DNA from: CAYZJB01 sp964602985
Lineage (GTDB): Bacteria > CLD3 > SB21
Direction: 5' to 3'
Length of the DNA: 64,000 nt
Assembly: GCA_964602985.1 (NCBI GenBank)
Contig: CAZRTJ010000016.1
Span: forward strand, 28,746-92,745
Both the position numbers and the translations under genes were made by a program. How positions within the stretch are numbered: the stretch's first letter is position 1; each line of letters begins with the position of its first letter. This document shows, piece by piece, positions 52,161-60,179 of this stretch. The notes under the pieces are model-generated. The model was not told where the DNA came from, ran no database searches, and saw only the letters and a program-made list of their open reading frames with translations.

Positions 52161-52511
52161 TTATTGTTCCGCCAGTCCCGCGATGAACAACACAAATGCT
52201 CCATAAAATAGGATGAATCGGAGCACGGCACCACGCTGGGACCGAAGATCGTGCTCTACACGCAGAATTGTCCGAATACTGTCTCGGGAGAGTAAATCAG
52301 TTTGATCCTCACCGTGATAGACGATTACGGTATTGCCACGGGCATTGAATGCGATCGAATCTACATACTGAAAACATGAGTCATTTGCCCGAATGAAATA
52401 GCCGGGCGTCAACGAATTTCCTGAGAGCTCACGTGCGACAAAAAGTCGGCTATCACTGCACCCGACGGAGACAACTATGAAGGTCATGAAGAGTACTCGG
52501 ATGGCCATCAT
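52161..52511 (-). CDS. Small lipoprotein, copy 1 of a duplicated gene
   Basis: 116 residues, lipobox VVSVGC, SDSRLFVARELSGNSLTPGY, and a C-terminal membrane helix (LRFILFYGAFVLFIAGL). The barrel gene follows 9 nt later. It looks like the intact parent or sister of the copy at 51196. Family not recognised. Confidence 0.65.
   Translation of the reverse strand: MMAIRVLFMTFIVVSVGCSDSRLFVARELSGNSLTPGYFIRANDSCFQYVDSIAFNARGNTVIVYHGEDQTDLLSRDSIRTILRVEHDLRSQRGAVLRFILFYGAFVLFIAGLAEQ
52212..52480. repeat. Direct repeat, copy B (~269 bp)
   Basis: Partner of 51262-51530 (same orientation, 950-bp offset). The two copies differ mainly by single-base changes, indicating a fairly recent duplication or continuing gene conversion. 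Confidence 0.85.
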
Positions 52512-52514
52512 GCG

Positions 52515-54053
52515 TCAGTGGGGTCTTATTGTGTAGCTATCATATTTGCCCGGCACAACGCCACTCTTTTCCCAGCCGTTGTTATAGTAAGGCCCGACAG
52601 GAGAGTTGTTTCCAATATCACTCACTACCGGAACCACGTACGGAACCCAGTCCCAAGGGCTGGCGCTACCTGACGCCCCCCAGTGCACATTTGCTTTTAG
52701 CCAACTCATTGAAGGATCAGAATTGTAGTCGTATTTATCCGGGTTCTTCAGAACGACTAGCCCTCTTCGGTCATTCGGATTACCGTCTGCAAAAGATGAC
52801 CACTTCAAAACTGGCCCGTCTGCGTCTACTCGCTCGTCGGGGCTTGTTGTTGATCCCACCACTTGAACCACATCAGGCCAATAACCGCGTTCTGGATAGG
52901 ATCCCCCACTGTTTGTACCCGAATAGGAGGGATTCTTTCCACCGACGTACACGCGAGGATGACTTGAGTCCTCGTAGTCAAGATCAAAGCCTCGTACTCG
53001 TCTCTGGACCCTATGGTGAAAGTAGTAATCAACAGAGACTATGTTGCTTACAGAAGGATTCTGAGATGAAATATTGACATTGATATGCTCCCAGTCTCCC
53101 TCATGATTGTTCACAAAGTCATTATAAGGATAGTAAAACCAGTATTGAATTACGTAATTACCTTCCGACTTAAACAGATGTGCATATGTCGTGTGTGCGA
53201 ACTGGTTGCTAAGGCGTTCAATAGAATATGCGCTATTCCATTCTGATGGCACATTTCCAGGCCAATCAAAAAAGAGAACGCGGCTCATTACGCCTGGAGT
53301 CAGGTCACATGATACATCTGTCGAGTTGTCTGCAATGCAATAAAGATCTTTTTCGAGTTCCTTGGTGTTGTGTGAATAGTTGCCATTTGAGTACACAAGC
53401 TTGTGGAGGTTCGAATGCGCCACAAGCTTGGCCAAGGGTTCAGCATAAATTTGTCCAGTGATGTACCACATGACACAGAACAAATTGTCGATCGACGCGG
53501 TTATATCCACCGGCTCCGGAGCCAGCCATTTCGTTGGGTGGCTAAGATAGAGTGTGGGTGCGAACTTCGCCGCCAACGCATACTCGTTTTGATCGGCGAT
53601 TCCATTGCCATCCGTATCGACGATCATCACATATGAGGGCGTTATGTATTCGCGTGTCGAACTTGAGGTGCCGCTTTCCGACAGAATGGTCCATCCCGAC
53701 TTCGACGCCGTCGTCCTGATGGTGCTGAGCACTTGATTGCTTCCTTGCACGAACACGATTAGATACAGCCGTCCCTGACTATCCGTGACGCCGGTCGCCC
53801 CGCGTCCTTCCAGCTCATTAGCGACCCAAACCGAAACGTAGAGTTGCACGGTGACGCCCGCCACGGGATTATTATTCTGATCACGCACACTAATGTTCGC
53901 CCAGTAACCGGAACCACTTCCGCCGCCACTCCCACCACCGTCTGGGTCACCATCGTCTCCGGGCAATAAGGCATTCGCATTTCCAACACAAACGATCCCC
54001 GCCAGTAAGATCCATGACAGGAAGCTACAGATTTTCATTTTTAACTGCCTCAT
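52515..54053 (-). CDS. Secreted Vps62-like domain protein
   Basis: About 512 residues: signal peptide (KICSFLSWILLAGIVCVGNA), a Gly/Ser-rich linker, an Ig-like domain (ISVRDQNNNPVAGVTVQLYV), a calcium-loop-like DTDGNGIADQNEY, then a ~300-residue domain with KFAPTLYLSHPTKWLAPEPV and YWFYYPYNDFVNNHEGDWEH, as in the Vps62 family best known from fungi and also found in secreted bacterial proteins. Function unknown. AGGAGGG lies upstream of the ATG. No sorting tail of the usual type is evident. Confidence 0.7.
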   Translation of the reverse strand: MRQLKMKICSFLSWILLAGIVCVGNANALLPGDDGDPDGGGSGGGSGSGYWANISVRDQNNNPVAGVTVQLYVSVWVANELEGRGATGVTDSQGRLYLIVFVQGSNQVLSTIRTTASKSGWTILSESGTSSSTREYITPSYVMIVDTDGNGIADQNEYALAAKFAPTLYLSHPTKWLAPEPVDITASIDNLFCVMWYITGQIYAEPLAKLVAHSNLHKLVYSNGNYSHNTKELEKDLYCIADNSTDVSCDLTPGVMSRVLFFDWPGNVPSEWNSAYSIERLSNQFAHTTYAHLFKSEGNYVIQYWFYYPYNDFVNNHEGDWEHINVNISSQNPSVSNIVSVDYYFHHRVQRRVRGFDLDYEDSSHPRVYVGGKNPSYSGTNSGGSYPERGYWPDVVQVVGSTTSPDERVDADGPVLKWSSFADGNPNDRRGLVVLKNPDKYDYNSDPSMSWLKANVHWGASGSASPWDWVPYVVPVVSDIGNNSPVGPYYNNGWEKSGVVPGKYDSYTIRPH

Positions 54054-54067
54054 TTTTCTATTCCCTC

Positions 54068-55372
54068 CTACTTGAGTAACATCATTTTGCGTGTCGCTGT
54101 GACCCCGTTGCGGAGCTGTAACCGTGAAAAGTAAATCCCGCTGGCGACGATGCGTCCGCTTTGATCGGTCCCGTCCCACAGAAGACTATAGCGGCCCGGG
54201 TTGAACAGTCCGGCGGCGATCGTCTTCACTTCTTGTCCAAGTGTATTGTATACCCGCAGAGTCAGGTCGGAAGGCTCTGCAAGGTCAAACCGAATTTCTG
54301 TAGTCGGATTGAACGGGTTCGGGAAATTCGGCAACAGCGCAAACTTATCGGGAATCGCCGTAGTCAGTTCGCCGCCATCGCTTATCTTTCCGAGTTTATC
54401 GCGACTCAATAGCTTCCTGTAGTAGCTTGCCGCCTTGGCGGCCTGCCGAACAAACATTTTCTCTCCCTTCGCCTGAATCAGCGCCGCTACGAGGGTGACT
54501 CTTTCTCCTCTGGCCAACCTGTAGGGACCTGTGCATACGAGAAATCTGTAATCATCGGGGCGGGTCGAAGGAATGTGGGTTCGTCCCCGGGAAAGGAAAC
54601 GATAGCGGGTTTCGTCATCCAGATTGGCTTCGGTTGCCCGGTTCCATTCGATCGTATGGAAGGTTTCCTCGGACAGCACCGTCAAGCCGATCAATTCATC
54701 TGTCCCGGTGTCCCCATTTGCATTCACCATCGCCGGCATGCGATTGCCATCCAATAGAACGACGCGATCGTTATCGGCATCCATGTGACCGTCCACCTGT
54801 TCCGGGATATCCCCGTCGAGTTTCAAGCCAATGTAGACATCCCTCAAATCGCCAACGACTCCGCGATTTTCAATCTCGTAAAGTAGAATCAGAAACCGAC
54901 CGTTTGGAGCGGCAATCAATTGTGAACGAACTGCCAAACCCATGGGCACATGTCCTTCGAACGCATACTCGTCACTGAAGGTCGTTTTTGTGAATCGCGC
55001 GGCGCCATGATCGCGCATTTGTTTGGATACTTTTTCTTCGCTGACGTCAGACAATGGACTCCATTCCGGTCGGAAGCGATTCCTGCCCCGGACGCTATCC
55101 CGAAAATTGCTGCCATCTCCGTTCGTGACGAAGACCTGTCCGTTTTCGGATCTGGCGCCAACCCACAAACTCATCTGGATGCCGAACGGCAGAGCGTCGG
55201 ATTGGGAGTCGGTGTTGTGTCTGTTCCGACCAGTCGTGATGATACCGTAATCGACAAGCGGTGACGCAAACCTGCCGATCTTGACAGGCACGTCGAGTAG
55301 TGAGTCTGACTGCCCTACGACATTTGCCGCGAGAAGGCCAATCAGCGACAGCCTGATTAACACTGCGCGCAT
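54068..55372 (-). CDS. Secreted protein with type IX secretion (type A) sorting domain
   Basis: 434 residues with a signal peptide (MRAVLIRLSLIGLLAANVVG) and a C-terminal sorting domain: LPNFPNPFNPTTEIRFDLAE, VYNTLGQEVKTI, WDGTDQSGRIVASGIYFSRL and a KMMLLK end. This is the textbook pattern for export by the type IX system. The body (about 25-340) is beta-rich and not recognised. GGAGGG fixes the ATG at 55372. The Vps62-like gene follows after 14 nt. Confidence 0.85.
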   Translation of the reverse strand: MRAVLIRLSLIGLLAANVVGQSDSLLDVPVKIGRFASPLVDYGIITTGRNRHNTDSQSDALPFGIQMSLWVGARSENGQVFVTNGDGSNFRDSVRGRNRFRPEWSPLSDVSEEKVSKQMRDHGAARFTKTTFSDEYAFEGHVPMGLAVRSQLIAAPNGRFLILLYEIENRGVVGDLRDVYIGLKLDGDIPEQVDGHMDADNDRVVLLDGNRMPAMVNANGDTGTDELIGLTVLSEETFHTIEWNRATEANLDDETRYRFLSRGRTHIPSTRPDDYRFLVCTGPYRLARGERVTLVAALIQAKGEKMFVRQAAKAASYYRKLLSRDKLGKISDGGELTTAIPDKFALLPNFPNPFNPTTEIRFDLAEPSDLTLRVYNTLGQEVKTIAAGLFNPGRYSLLWDGTDQSGRIVASGIYFSRLQLRNGVTATRKMMLLK

Positions 55373-55561
55373 GGTTCCCTCCATGGATGGTTGAAATTGC
55401 TAGAGAAATTGGATGACGAATTAAGGCTGGGAGACATTACAGCGGGGGGGTAAATGTCAAGAAAACAATCGCGCGGGCAATTCCGCCAACCGCTCCCTTC
55501 TCCGTCCCTCTACGCGCACTAGTCGCTGCTTATATGTCGGATGAAAATGGCGTAAGAGGGG

Positions 55562-55590
55562 TTGTGATTCGCTCCCGGAGTCGATAGATT
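55562..55590 (+). promoter_or_regulatory. Predicted leaderless promoter of aroA
   Basis: TTGTGA (55562-55567), 17-nt spacer, TAGATT (55585-55590), then 6 nt to the ATG at 55597; no Shine-Dalgarno site. Confidence 0.6.
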
Positions 55591-55596
55591 GCGCCG

Positions 55597-56859
55597 ATGA
55601 AAATGTATCGGATTCTCGATGACTCTCCGCGCGACCGTGTGATTGATCTTCCGCCGTCAAAGAGTCTTTCCCATCGCGCGCTCATCCTCGCCGCGCTCAA
55701 TCCCCACCCGTCGCGCGTGCGCCATGTCCTTGACAGCGATGATCTGGCTATCACGCGCAACGGACTCACGGGTCTGGGCGCCGGGCTTCGTAACGAGGAC
55801 GGCGTCTGGCTTGTCTCCCAACCCATCGGCCTGTCCGACGGTCATGCGATCGAGCTCGGTAACTCCGGTTCCTCTGCCCGATTCCTAATCCCGCTCGGCG
55901 CATTTGCCGACCGACCGGTACTATTCCAAGGCACGCCGCGACTCCACGAGAGGCCCTTTGGCGAACTCTTCTCCGTGATGAAACAGCTCGGATACAGACT
56001 GTCCTCTACGTCGCTGCCTGTCACCGTCGAGCCGTGGCCCATCCGGGGCGGAATCGTGGACATGCCGATCCTGCCTTCCTCGCAGGTGATTTCCGGCCTG
56101 ATGATGGCCGCATTGCGGATGGAAGGAGATTTGCACATTCGTATCTCGTCGGTCGTGCCATCCTTTGCCTATGTAGACATGACTTCCCGCCTGATGCAAT
56201 CGCTGGGTATCGGTGTCGAACAGACGCAGAATGAAATCACGGTCGAAGCGCGGACGCCCAATCGCGGCTGGGATTTGCAGGTAGAAAAGGACATGTCCGC
56301 CGCCTCGTACTGGGTGCTCTACGCCCTGCTCGCACAGAGGCGCATCCTTCTTCGCGGACTTCGGCGACCCACCCTGCAGGGCGACGAAGCCATCCTGGAC
56401 TTCGCCACGATGTGCGGCGCCACCGTGGATGCGTCGGACGAAGGAGTCGCCGTGGCGGGAGCCATAGACAAAGCATTGGATATCGACGCGCGATCCGTGC
56501 CGGATCTCGTTCCTACGCTGAGCGTACTGGCGATGTTTGCCCCCGGGGAAACCGTCATTTCCAATATTGAACATCTCCGACACAAGGAGAGCGACCGGAT
56601 CGAGTCGGTCTGCGTGAATATTCGGAACTTGGGCGGGCACGCGGAGTATCGCGATGGATCACTGCGCATTCGGGGGCGCGATCGCTATCGCGGCACGCTC
56701 ATCCGCACGTTTGACGATCATCGCATCGCCATGGCATTTGCAATGGCGGGCGTGAGAATCCCCGGCGTCACCATCGAGAATCCCGACTGCGTGACGAAGT
56801 CGTATCCGGGTTTCTGGAAAGATTTCGAAAACTACGAGAGAAGCGATGCGCCGCGATAG
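55597..56859 (+). CDS. aroA: 3-phosphoshikimate 1-carboxyvinyltransferase (EPSP synthase)
   Basis: 420 residues. Sixth step of the shikimate pathway, joining PEP to shikimate-3-phosphate. PPSKSLSHRALILAAL at the N-terminus binds substrate, LGNSGSSARFLIPL corresponds to the LGNAGT/PEP-binding segment (here with Ser at two positions), and FDDHRIAMAFAMAG and RHKESDRI-type LRHKESDRIES are present. The 3' end overlaps the convergent membrane gene by 28 nt. Confidence 0.93.
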   Translation: MKMYRILDDSPRDRVIDLPPSKSLSHRALILAALNPHPSRVRHVLDSDDLAITRNGLTGLGAGLRNEDGVWLVSQPIGLSDGHAIELGNSGSSARFLIPLGAFADRPVLFQGTPRLHERPFGELFSVMKQLGYRLSSTSLPVTVEPWPIRGGIVDMPILPSSQVISGLMMAALRMEGDLHIRISSVVPSFAYVDMTSRLMQSLGIGVEQTQNEITVEARTPNRGWDLQVEKDMSAASYWVLYALLAQRRILLRGLRRPTLQGDEAILDFATMCGATVDASDEGVAVAGAIDKALDIDARSVPDLVPTLSVLAMFAPGETVISNIEHLRHKESDRIESVCVNIRNLGGHAEYRDGSLRIRGRDRYRGTLIRTFDDHRIAMAFAMAGVRIPGVTIENPDCVTKSYPGFWKDFENYERSDAPR

Positions 56860-57446
56860 AACATCCACGTCGCGACCATCTGGATCACATGAAAGAGATC
56901 GTTGTGATTGAAGTGTTCGTGCAACGCGAACCCTGACATCTGCACCGCCGCGGCGACGAACGACACCGCGATTCCCCACGCCAGCCATCGACCGCCCGGA
57001 TGGTTTCGCCGAAGCCATGCCTGCAACGACAGCGCCAGCACGACAATCATCGCCGGCACGTAATCGTAGATCACGTATTTGAATTCGTCATGAAACGTCA
57101 TCCACGCCAGGTACGCGATCAGTTGGATCAGGATCACGATCAGGAGCGCCTTGCGAACCGCCGGTGAGAGAAACGCGTGGAACGTGCCCGCCAGCATCAG
57201 GTAGACGCTAATTCCGATGAGATACGTCGTGGCCTTCCAGACCATATCCGATGCGGTCTCGCCGAGGTAGTGCGCAAAGCCGTGCGACGTGCCCCCCACC
57301 CATGCGCCCAGTCCCATCACCGCGAGCGTAGCCGCCCAGTAGCGAACCGCGGGCGCGGCACTGGGACGGAATAGTCGATATGCGAAATAAAACGACAGCG
57401 CCGCCAGGAGATAGTCGGTCGCCATGGTCATGGGTTCTGCGATCAT
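56832..57446 (-). CDS. Seven-helix membrane protein (DUF6962/CREST-like)
   Basis: About 204 residues with seven hydrophobic helices. A Ser/His pair in GGTSHGFAHYLG (helix 2-3) and HFNHNDLFHVIQMV near the end resemble the Ser, Asp and His of the CREST superfamily (alkaline ceramidase, PAQR), which hydrolyse amides or bind lipids. Similarity is weak and functional assignment tentative. Start choices are ATGs at 57446, 57431 and 57425. Confidence 0.65.
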   Translation of the reverse strand: MIAEPMTMATDYLLAALSFYFAYRLFRPSAAPAVRYWAATLAVMGLGAWVGGTSHGFAHYLGETASDMVWKATTYLIGISVYLMLAGTFHAFLSPAVRKALLIVILIQLIAYLAWMTFHDEFKYVIYDYVPAMIVVLALSLQAWLRRNHPGGRWLAWGIAVSFVAAAVQMSGFALHEHFNHNDLFHVIQMVATWMFYRGASLLS

Positions 57447-57667
57447 GTCCCTCTGTCCGGGTTTTGCAGGACAATTGCAAACAAAATGCGGCCCCGGGAA
57501 TTTTCTGGCGGATTTGGGATCATTTCGTTTCGGTCGGATTTTCCCGGATGCCGAACGCTGTGCGACTCCAAGGACGTCCATCGAAGCTCACCACTGTGGG
57601 TCACCGGAGATCATCCATGGCTTTGCCACACGACGAGTGACGTTTCCAGCGGCCCAATCAGACCAAC

Positions 57668-59224
57668 TCACGCTTTTCGTGGAATCTTGCTCATCGCTCG
57701 TTCGGTCAGAGCGGTGATACTCAGAGACGGGTTGACCCCTGGATTGGCTGAGATCGCGGAGCCATCACACACATACATGTTGTGATAGCCAAACACCCGG
57801 TGGTCCCGGTCGATCACGCCCTCCTCAGACGATACTCCCATCACGGCGCCCCCGAGGATGTGCGCCGTACTCGGGATGCCCGCGATCGTCTCGGTGATCG
57901 ACGCGAGGGGCTTGCCGCCGGTAATCTTCGCATATTCTCGTGCCAATTCCAGCGCTTCCGGAATGAACGCGGTGGGCGCAGGTCCGCTCTCCAGAACCGT
58001 CCGCATACCAAACGCGCCTCTTCGAAATCGAAGCGTACTGTCGATCGTCTGCATGAACAGCAAGATCTGTGTTTGCTTGGCAAAGTTCCATGTTGTCACG
58101 ACGCGCAGGTTGTCCAGCGGATGGCGGATCAGATCCCAAATCCATTTGCCGCCGCGGGCCCAGCCAGAGCCGCCACTGACCATCGGTCCAAACAGCATCC
58201 GCCAAAATCCGGAACCGCTGGGATATCGCACCGGCTCCAAATGGCTCCGGTCGCTCGTGTGAAGAATCGAACCGATGGCCACGCCTTTTGAAAAATCCGT
58301 GTTGCGGTCAAACGACATCACCGCCAGAAGACTCTCGGAATTAGTCCGCACGGCATGACCGACGCGCGACGATAGTCGCGGCAACGAGGTTTCGCGCAGT
58401 CGTAGAAGTAAATCGACCGTCCCCAGCACGCCGGCCGCGAAGACAATTCCCTTGGCACGAACCCTTCCCCCGCGTCCAGATCGTCCGGTCGATTGCCATT
58501 CCACCACGTATCCTTCCGATCCGTCGGAGTTGCCCGCGGGGACGACGTCCGTCACTTCCGAGTCGGCTTTCACAATGGCGCCTTCGCGTTCCGCCAGGAA
58601 AAGATAGTTCCTGTCGAGCGTGTTCTTTGCGTCATGCGGACAGCCGATCATGCAGGCGCCGCAGAACTGGCAGGCGGCGCGTTCCGGTCCCCGGCCGTCG
58701 AAGAACGGATCGGGTATCTTCTTGCCCTCCTCTCCAAACAGCACGGCCACATCCGTTGCGTGCCAGCGGTCACCGCGTTCCAGTCTCTGCGCCAGCGTGC
58801 GCAAAACTTCGTCTCCGTATTCGATACGCGGGTTAACGGCGGCGCCGAGCATTCGGCGCGCCGTGGCATAGTGCGGCATCAACTCCGCTCGCCAGTCCGC
58901 CAGTTCACTCCACGAAGGTGCGCGGAAATAGGCCTCCTTCGGAATCGGCAGCGCATTGGCATAGACCAGACTGCCGCCGCCGACACCGACGCCTGACAAA
59001 ACGGTGACATGCCGGAAAAAACTGAGGCGGAACAGACCGTGCCATCCAAGCGCGGGATTCCACATCCATCGTTTCAAATTCCAGTTTGTCCCTGGAAATT
59101 CGCCGGGACCCAGACGTCGGCCTTTTTCCAAAACCAAAACGCGATACCCCTTCTCCGACAGGCGATAAGCCGACACGGAGCCTCCAAAGCCGCTTCCGAC
59201 GATGATATAATCAAATTCCCGCAC
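57668..59224 (-). CDS. GMC-type FAD oxidoreductase (cholesterol oxidase-like)
   Basis: 518 residues from a GTG with AGAGG 8 nt upstream. FDYIIVGSGFGGSVSAYRL binds FAD; GVGVGGGSLVYANALPIP and the C-terminal NMYVCDGSAISANPGVNPSL are GMC features. A four-Cys stretch CQFCGACMIGCPHDAKN near residue 190 resembles an iron-sulphur site and occurs in cholesterol-oxidase/alcohol-dehydrogenase-like relatives. The substrate could be a sterol-like or long-chain alcohol. Last gene of the run that begins at 63930. Confidence 0.88.
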   Translation of the reverse strand: MREFDYIIVGSGFGGSVSAYRLSEKGYRVLVLEKGRRLGPGEFPGTNWNLKRWMWNPALGWHGLFRLSFFRHVTVLSGVGVGGGSLVYANALPIPKEAYFRAPSWSELADWRAELMPHYATARRMLGAAVNPRIEYGDEVLRTLAQRLERGDRWHATDVAVLFGEEGKKIPDPFFDGRGPERAACQFCGACMIGCPHDAKNTLDRNYLFLAEREGAIVKADSEVTDVVPAGNSDGSEGYVVEWQSTGRSGRGGRVRAKGIVFAAGVLGTVDLLLRLRETSLPRLSSRVGHAVRTNSESLLAVMSFDRNTDFSKGVAIGSILHTSDRSHLEPVRYPSGSGFWRMLFGPMVSGGSGWARGGKWIWDLIRHPLDNLRVVTTWNFAKQTQILLFMQTIDSTLRFRRGAFGMRTVLESGPAPTAFIPEALELAREYAKITGGKPLASITETIAGIPSTAHILGGAVMGVSSEEGVIDRDHRVFGYHNMYVCDGSAISANPGVNPSLSITALTERAMSKIPRKA

Positions 59225-59291
59225 GCGATGAACCTCTTTCCGGAACTTGGCCCGACAGGGATGGTTGTCAGCTGGAGGTTTCCCCAGCGCC

Positions 59292-60179
59292 TCAGTCTAT
59301 GCGATCGTCCGGCTCACGATTGGCAAACTGCTCCTGCCAATACGCTTCGCGGAACGTCCATTCCTTGACCGCCGCACGTGCGGCCTGCAATTCCACCTGC
59401 AGAAGATACGATCTCACACTCAGATTGTCACGCCACCGCAACGTATTCCCGCTCAACGCCAGCCGGGCCTCCACCGGTCCCGGGTCGATCCAGGAGCGTA
59501 CCAGGTTCCACGACGGATCGGATGCCTGACGTTCGATACGGTCAAAGAAAGCCCGCAACTGCAGCAGGAAGGCGATTCGGTCCAGCTCAAACTGCAATTC
59601 GCTTTCATATCGACGAAGCCGATCGGCGGTATCCCCGGCCAGGTTTGCTTTTTCCATCTCGGAACCCGACACAGGCAAACGACTCACGGACATTCCCAGT
59701 CGCTGTCCGCCCGACCCGAGAACGAAGTCGATCATGGAACGTCGGTACCACAGCCACTCCGCGACACGCACCCGTATCGAGTCGGGTAGCACGGACGAGG
59801 ATCGCGGCACGGCGGCAAGAATCTGAGATTCCAACTGAACAATGGCCGGCTTGATGCGACTTTGGCTTGCCGCGGAATGCATGTGGATCACACGTTCCAG
59901 CTTGGCGATCTGTTGAGACAGGTCTTCCGAACGACGCAGGAGCCGCTTGAGCTTCATGCGCCGAAACAGACCCAACTCACGACTGACTTTGATCGTGGCC
60001 ACCTCGGCCACAAGGGAATCGTACTCGGCCGACAGAATGTCTTTCGTCAATCGGACACGTTGAATATCCGCAAGAACGCGTCGCAGAGTCGTGACCATGG
60101 GCGCATCGGGTCTGTACCGCGTCTCCGACTGTGGAAGGTGCATGCCCAACAGGAAGAGCAGCGTGCTACAGGAGACCAT
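59292..60179 (-). CDS. Coiled-coil protein of unknown function
   Basis: About 295 residues. A weak N-terminal hydrophobic stretch (VSCSTLLFLLGM) may be a signal, with a Cys that could be lipidated. Most of the rest is long heptad helix (LTKDILSAEYDSLVAEVATI; LSQQIAKLERVIHM; LFRRMKLKRLLRRSEDL). No family recognised. The ATG at 60179 overlaps the response regulator end by 14 nt, so translation is probably coupled. Confidence 0.6.
   Translation of the reverse strand: MVSCSTLLFLLGMHLPQSETRYRPDAPMVTTLRRVLADIQRVRLTKDILSAEYDSLVAEVATIKVSRELGLFRRMKLKRLLRRSEDLSQQIAKLERVIHMHSAASQSRIKPAIVQLESQILAAVPRSSSVLPDSIRVRVAEWLWYRRSMIDFVLGSGGQRLGMSVSRLPVSGSEMEKANLAGDTADRLRRYESELQFELDRIAFLLQLRAFFDRIERQASDPSWNLVRSWIDPGPVEARLALSGNTLRWRDNLSVRSYLLQVELQAARAAVKEWTFREAYWQEQFANREPDDRID

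Noticed and set aside
51262..52480. Possible insertion sequence flanked by direct repeats
   Set aside because: The repeats lie within homologous lipoprotein genes and no transposase or terminal inverted repeats are present; gene duplication explains them.
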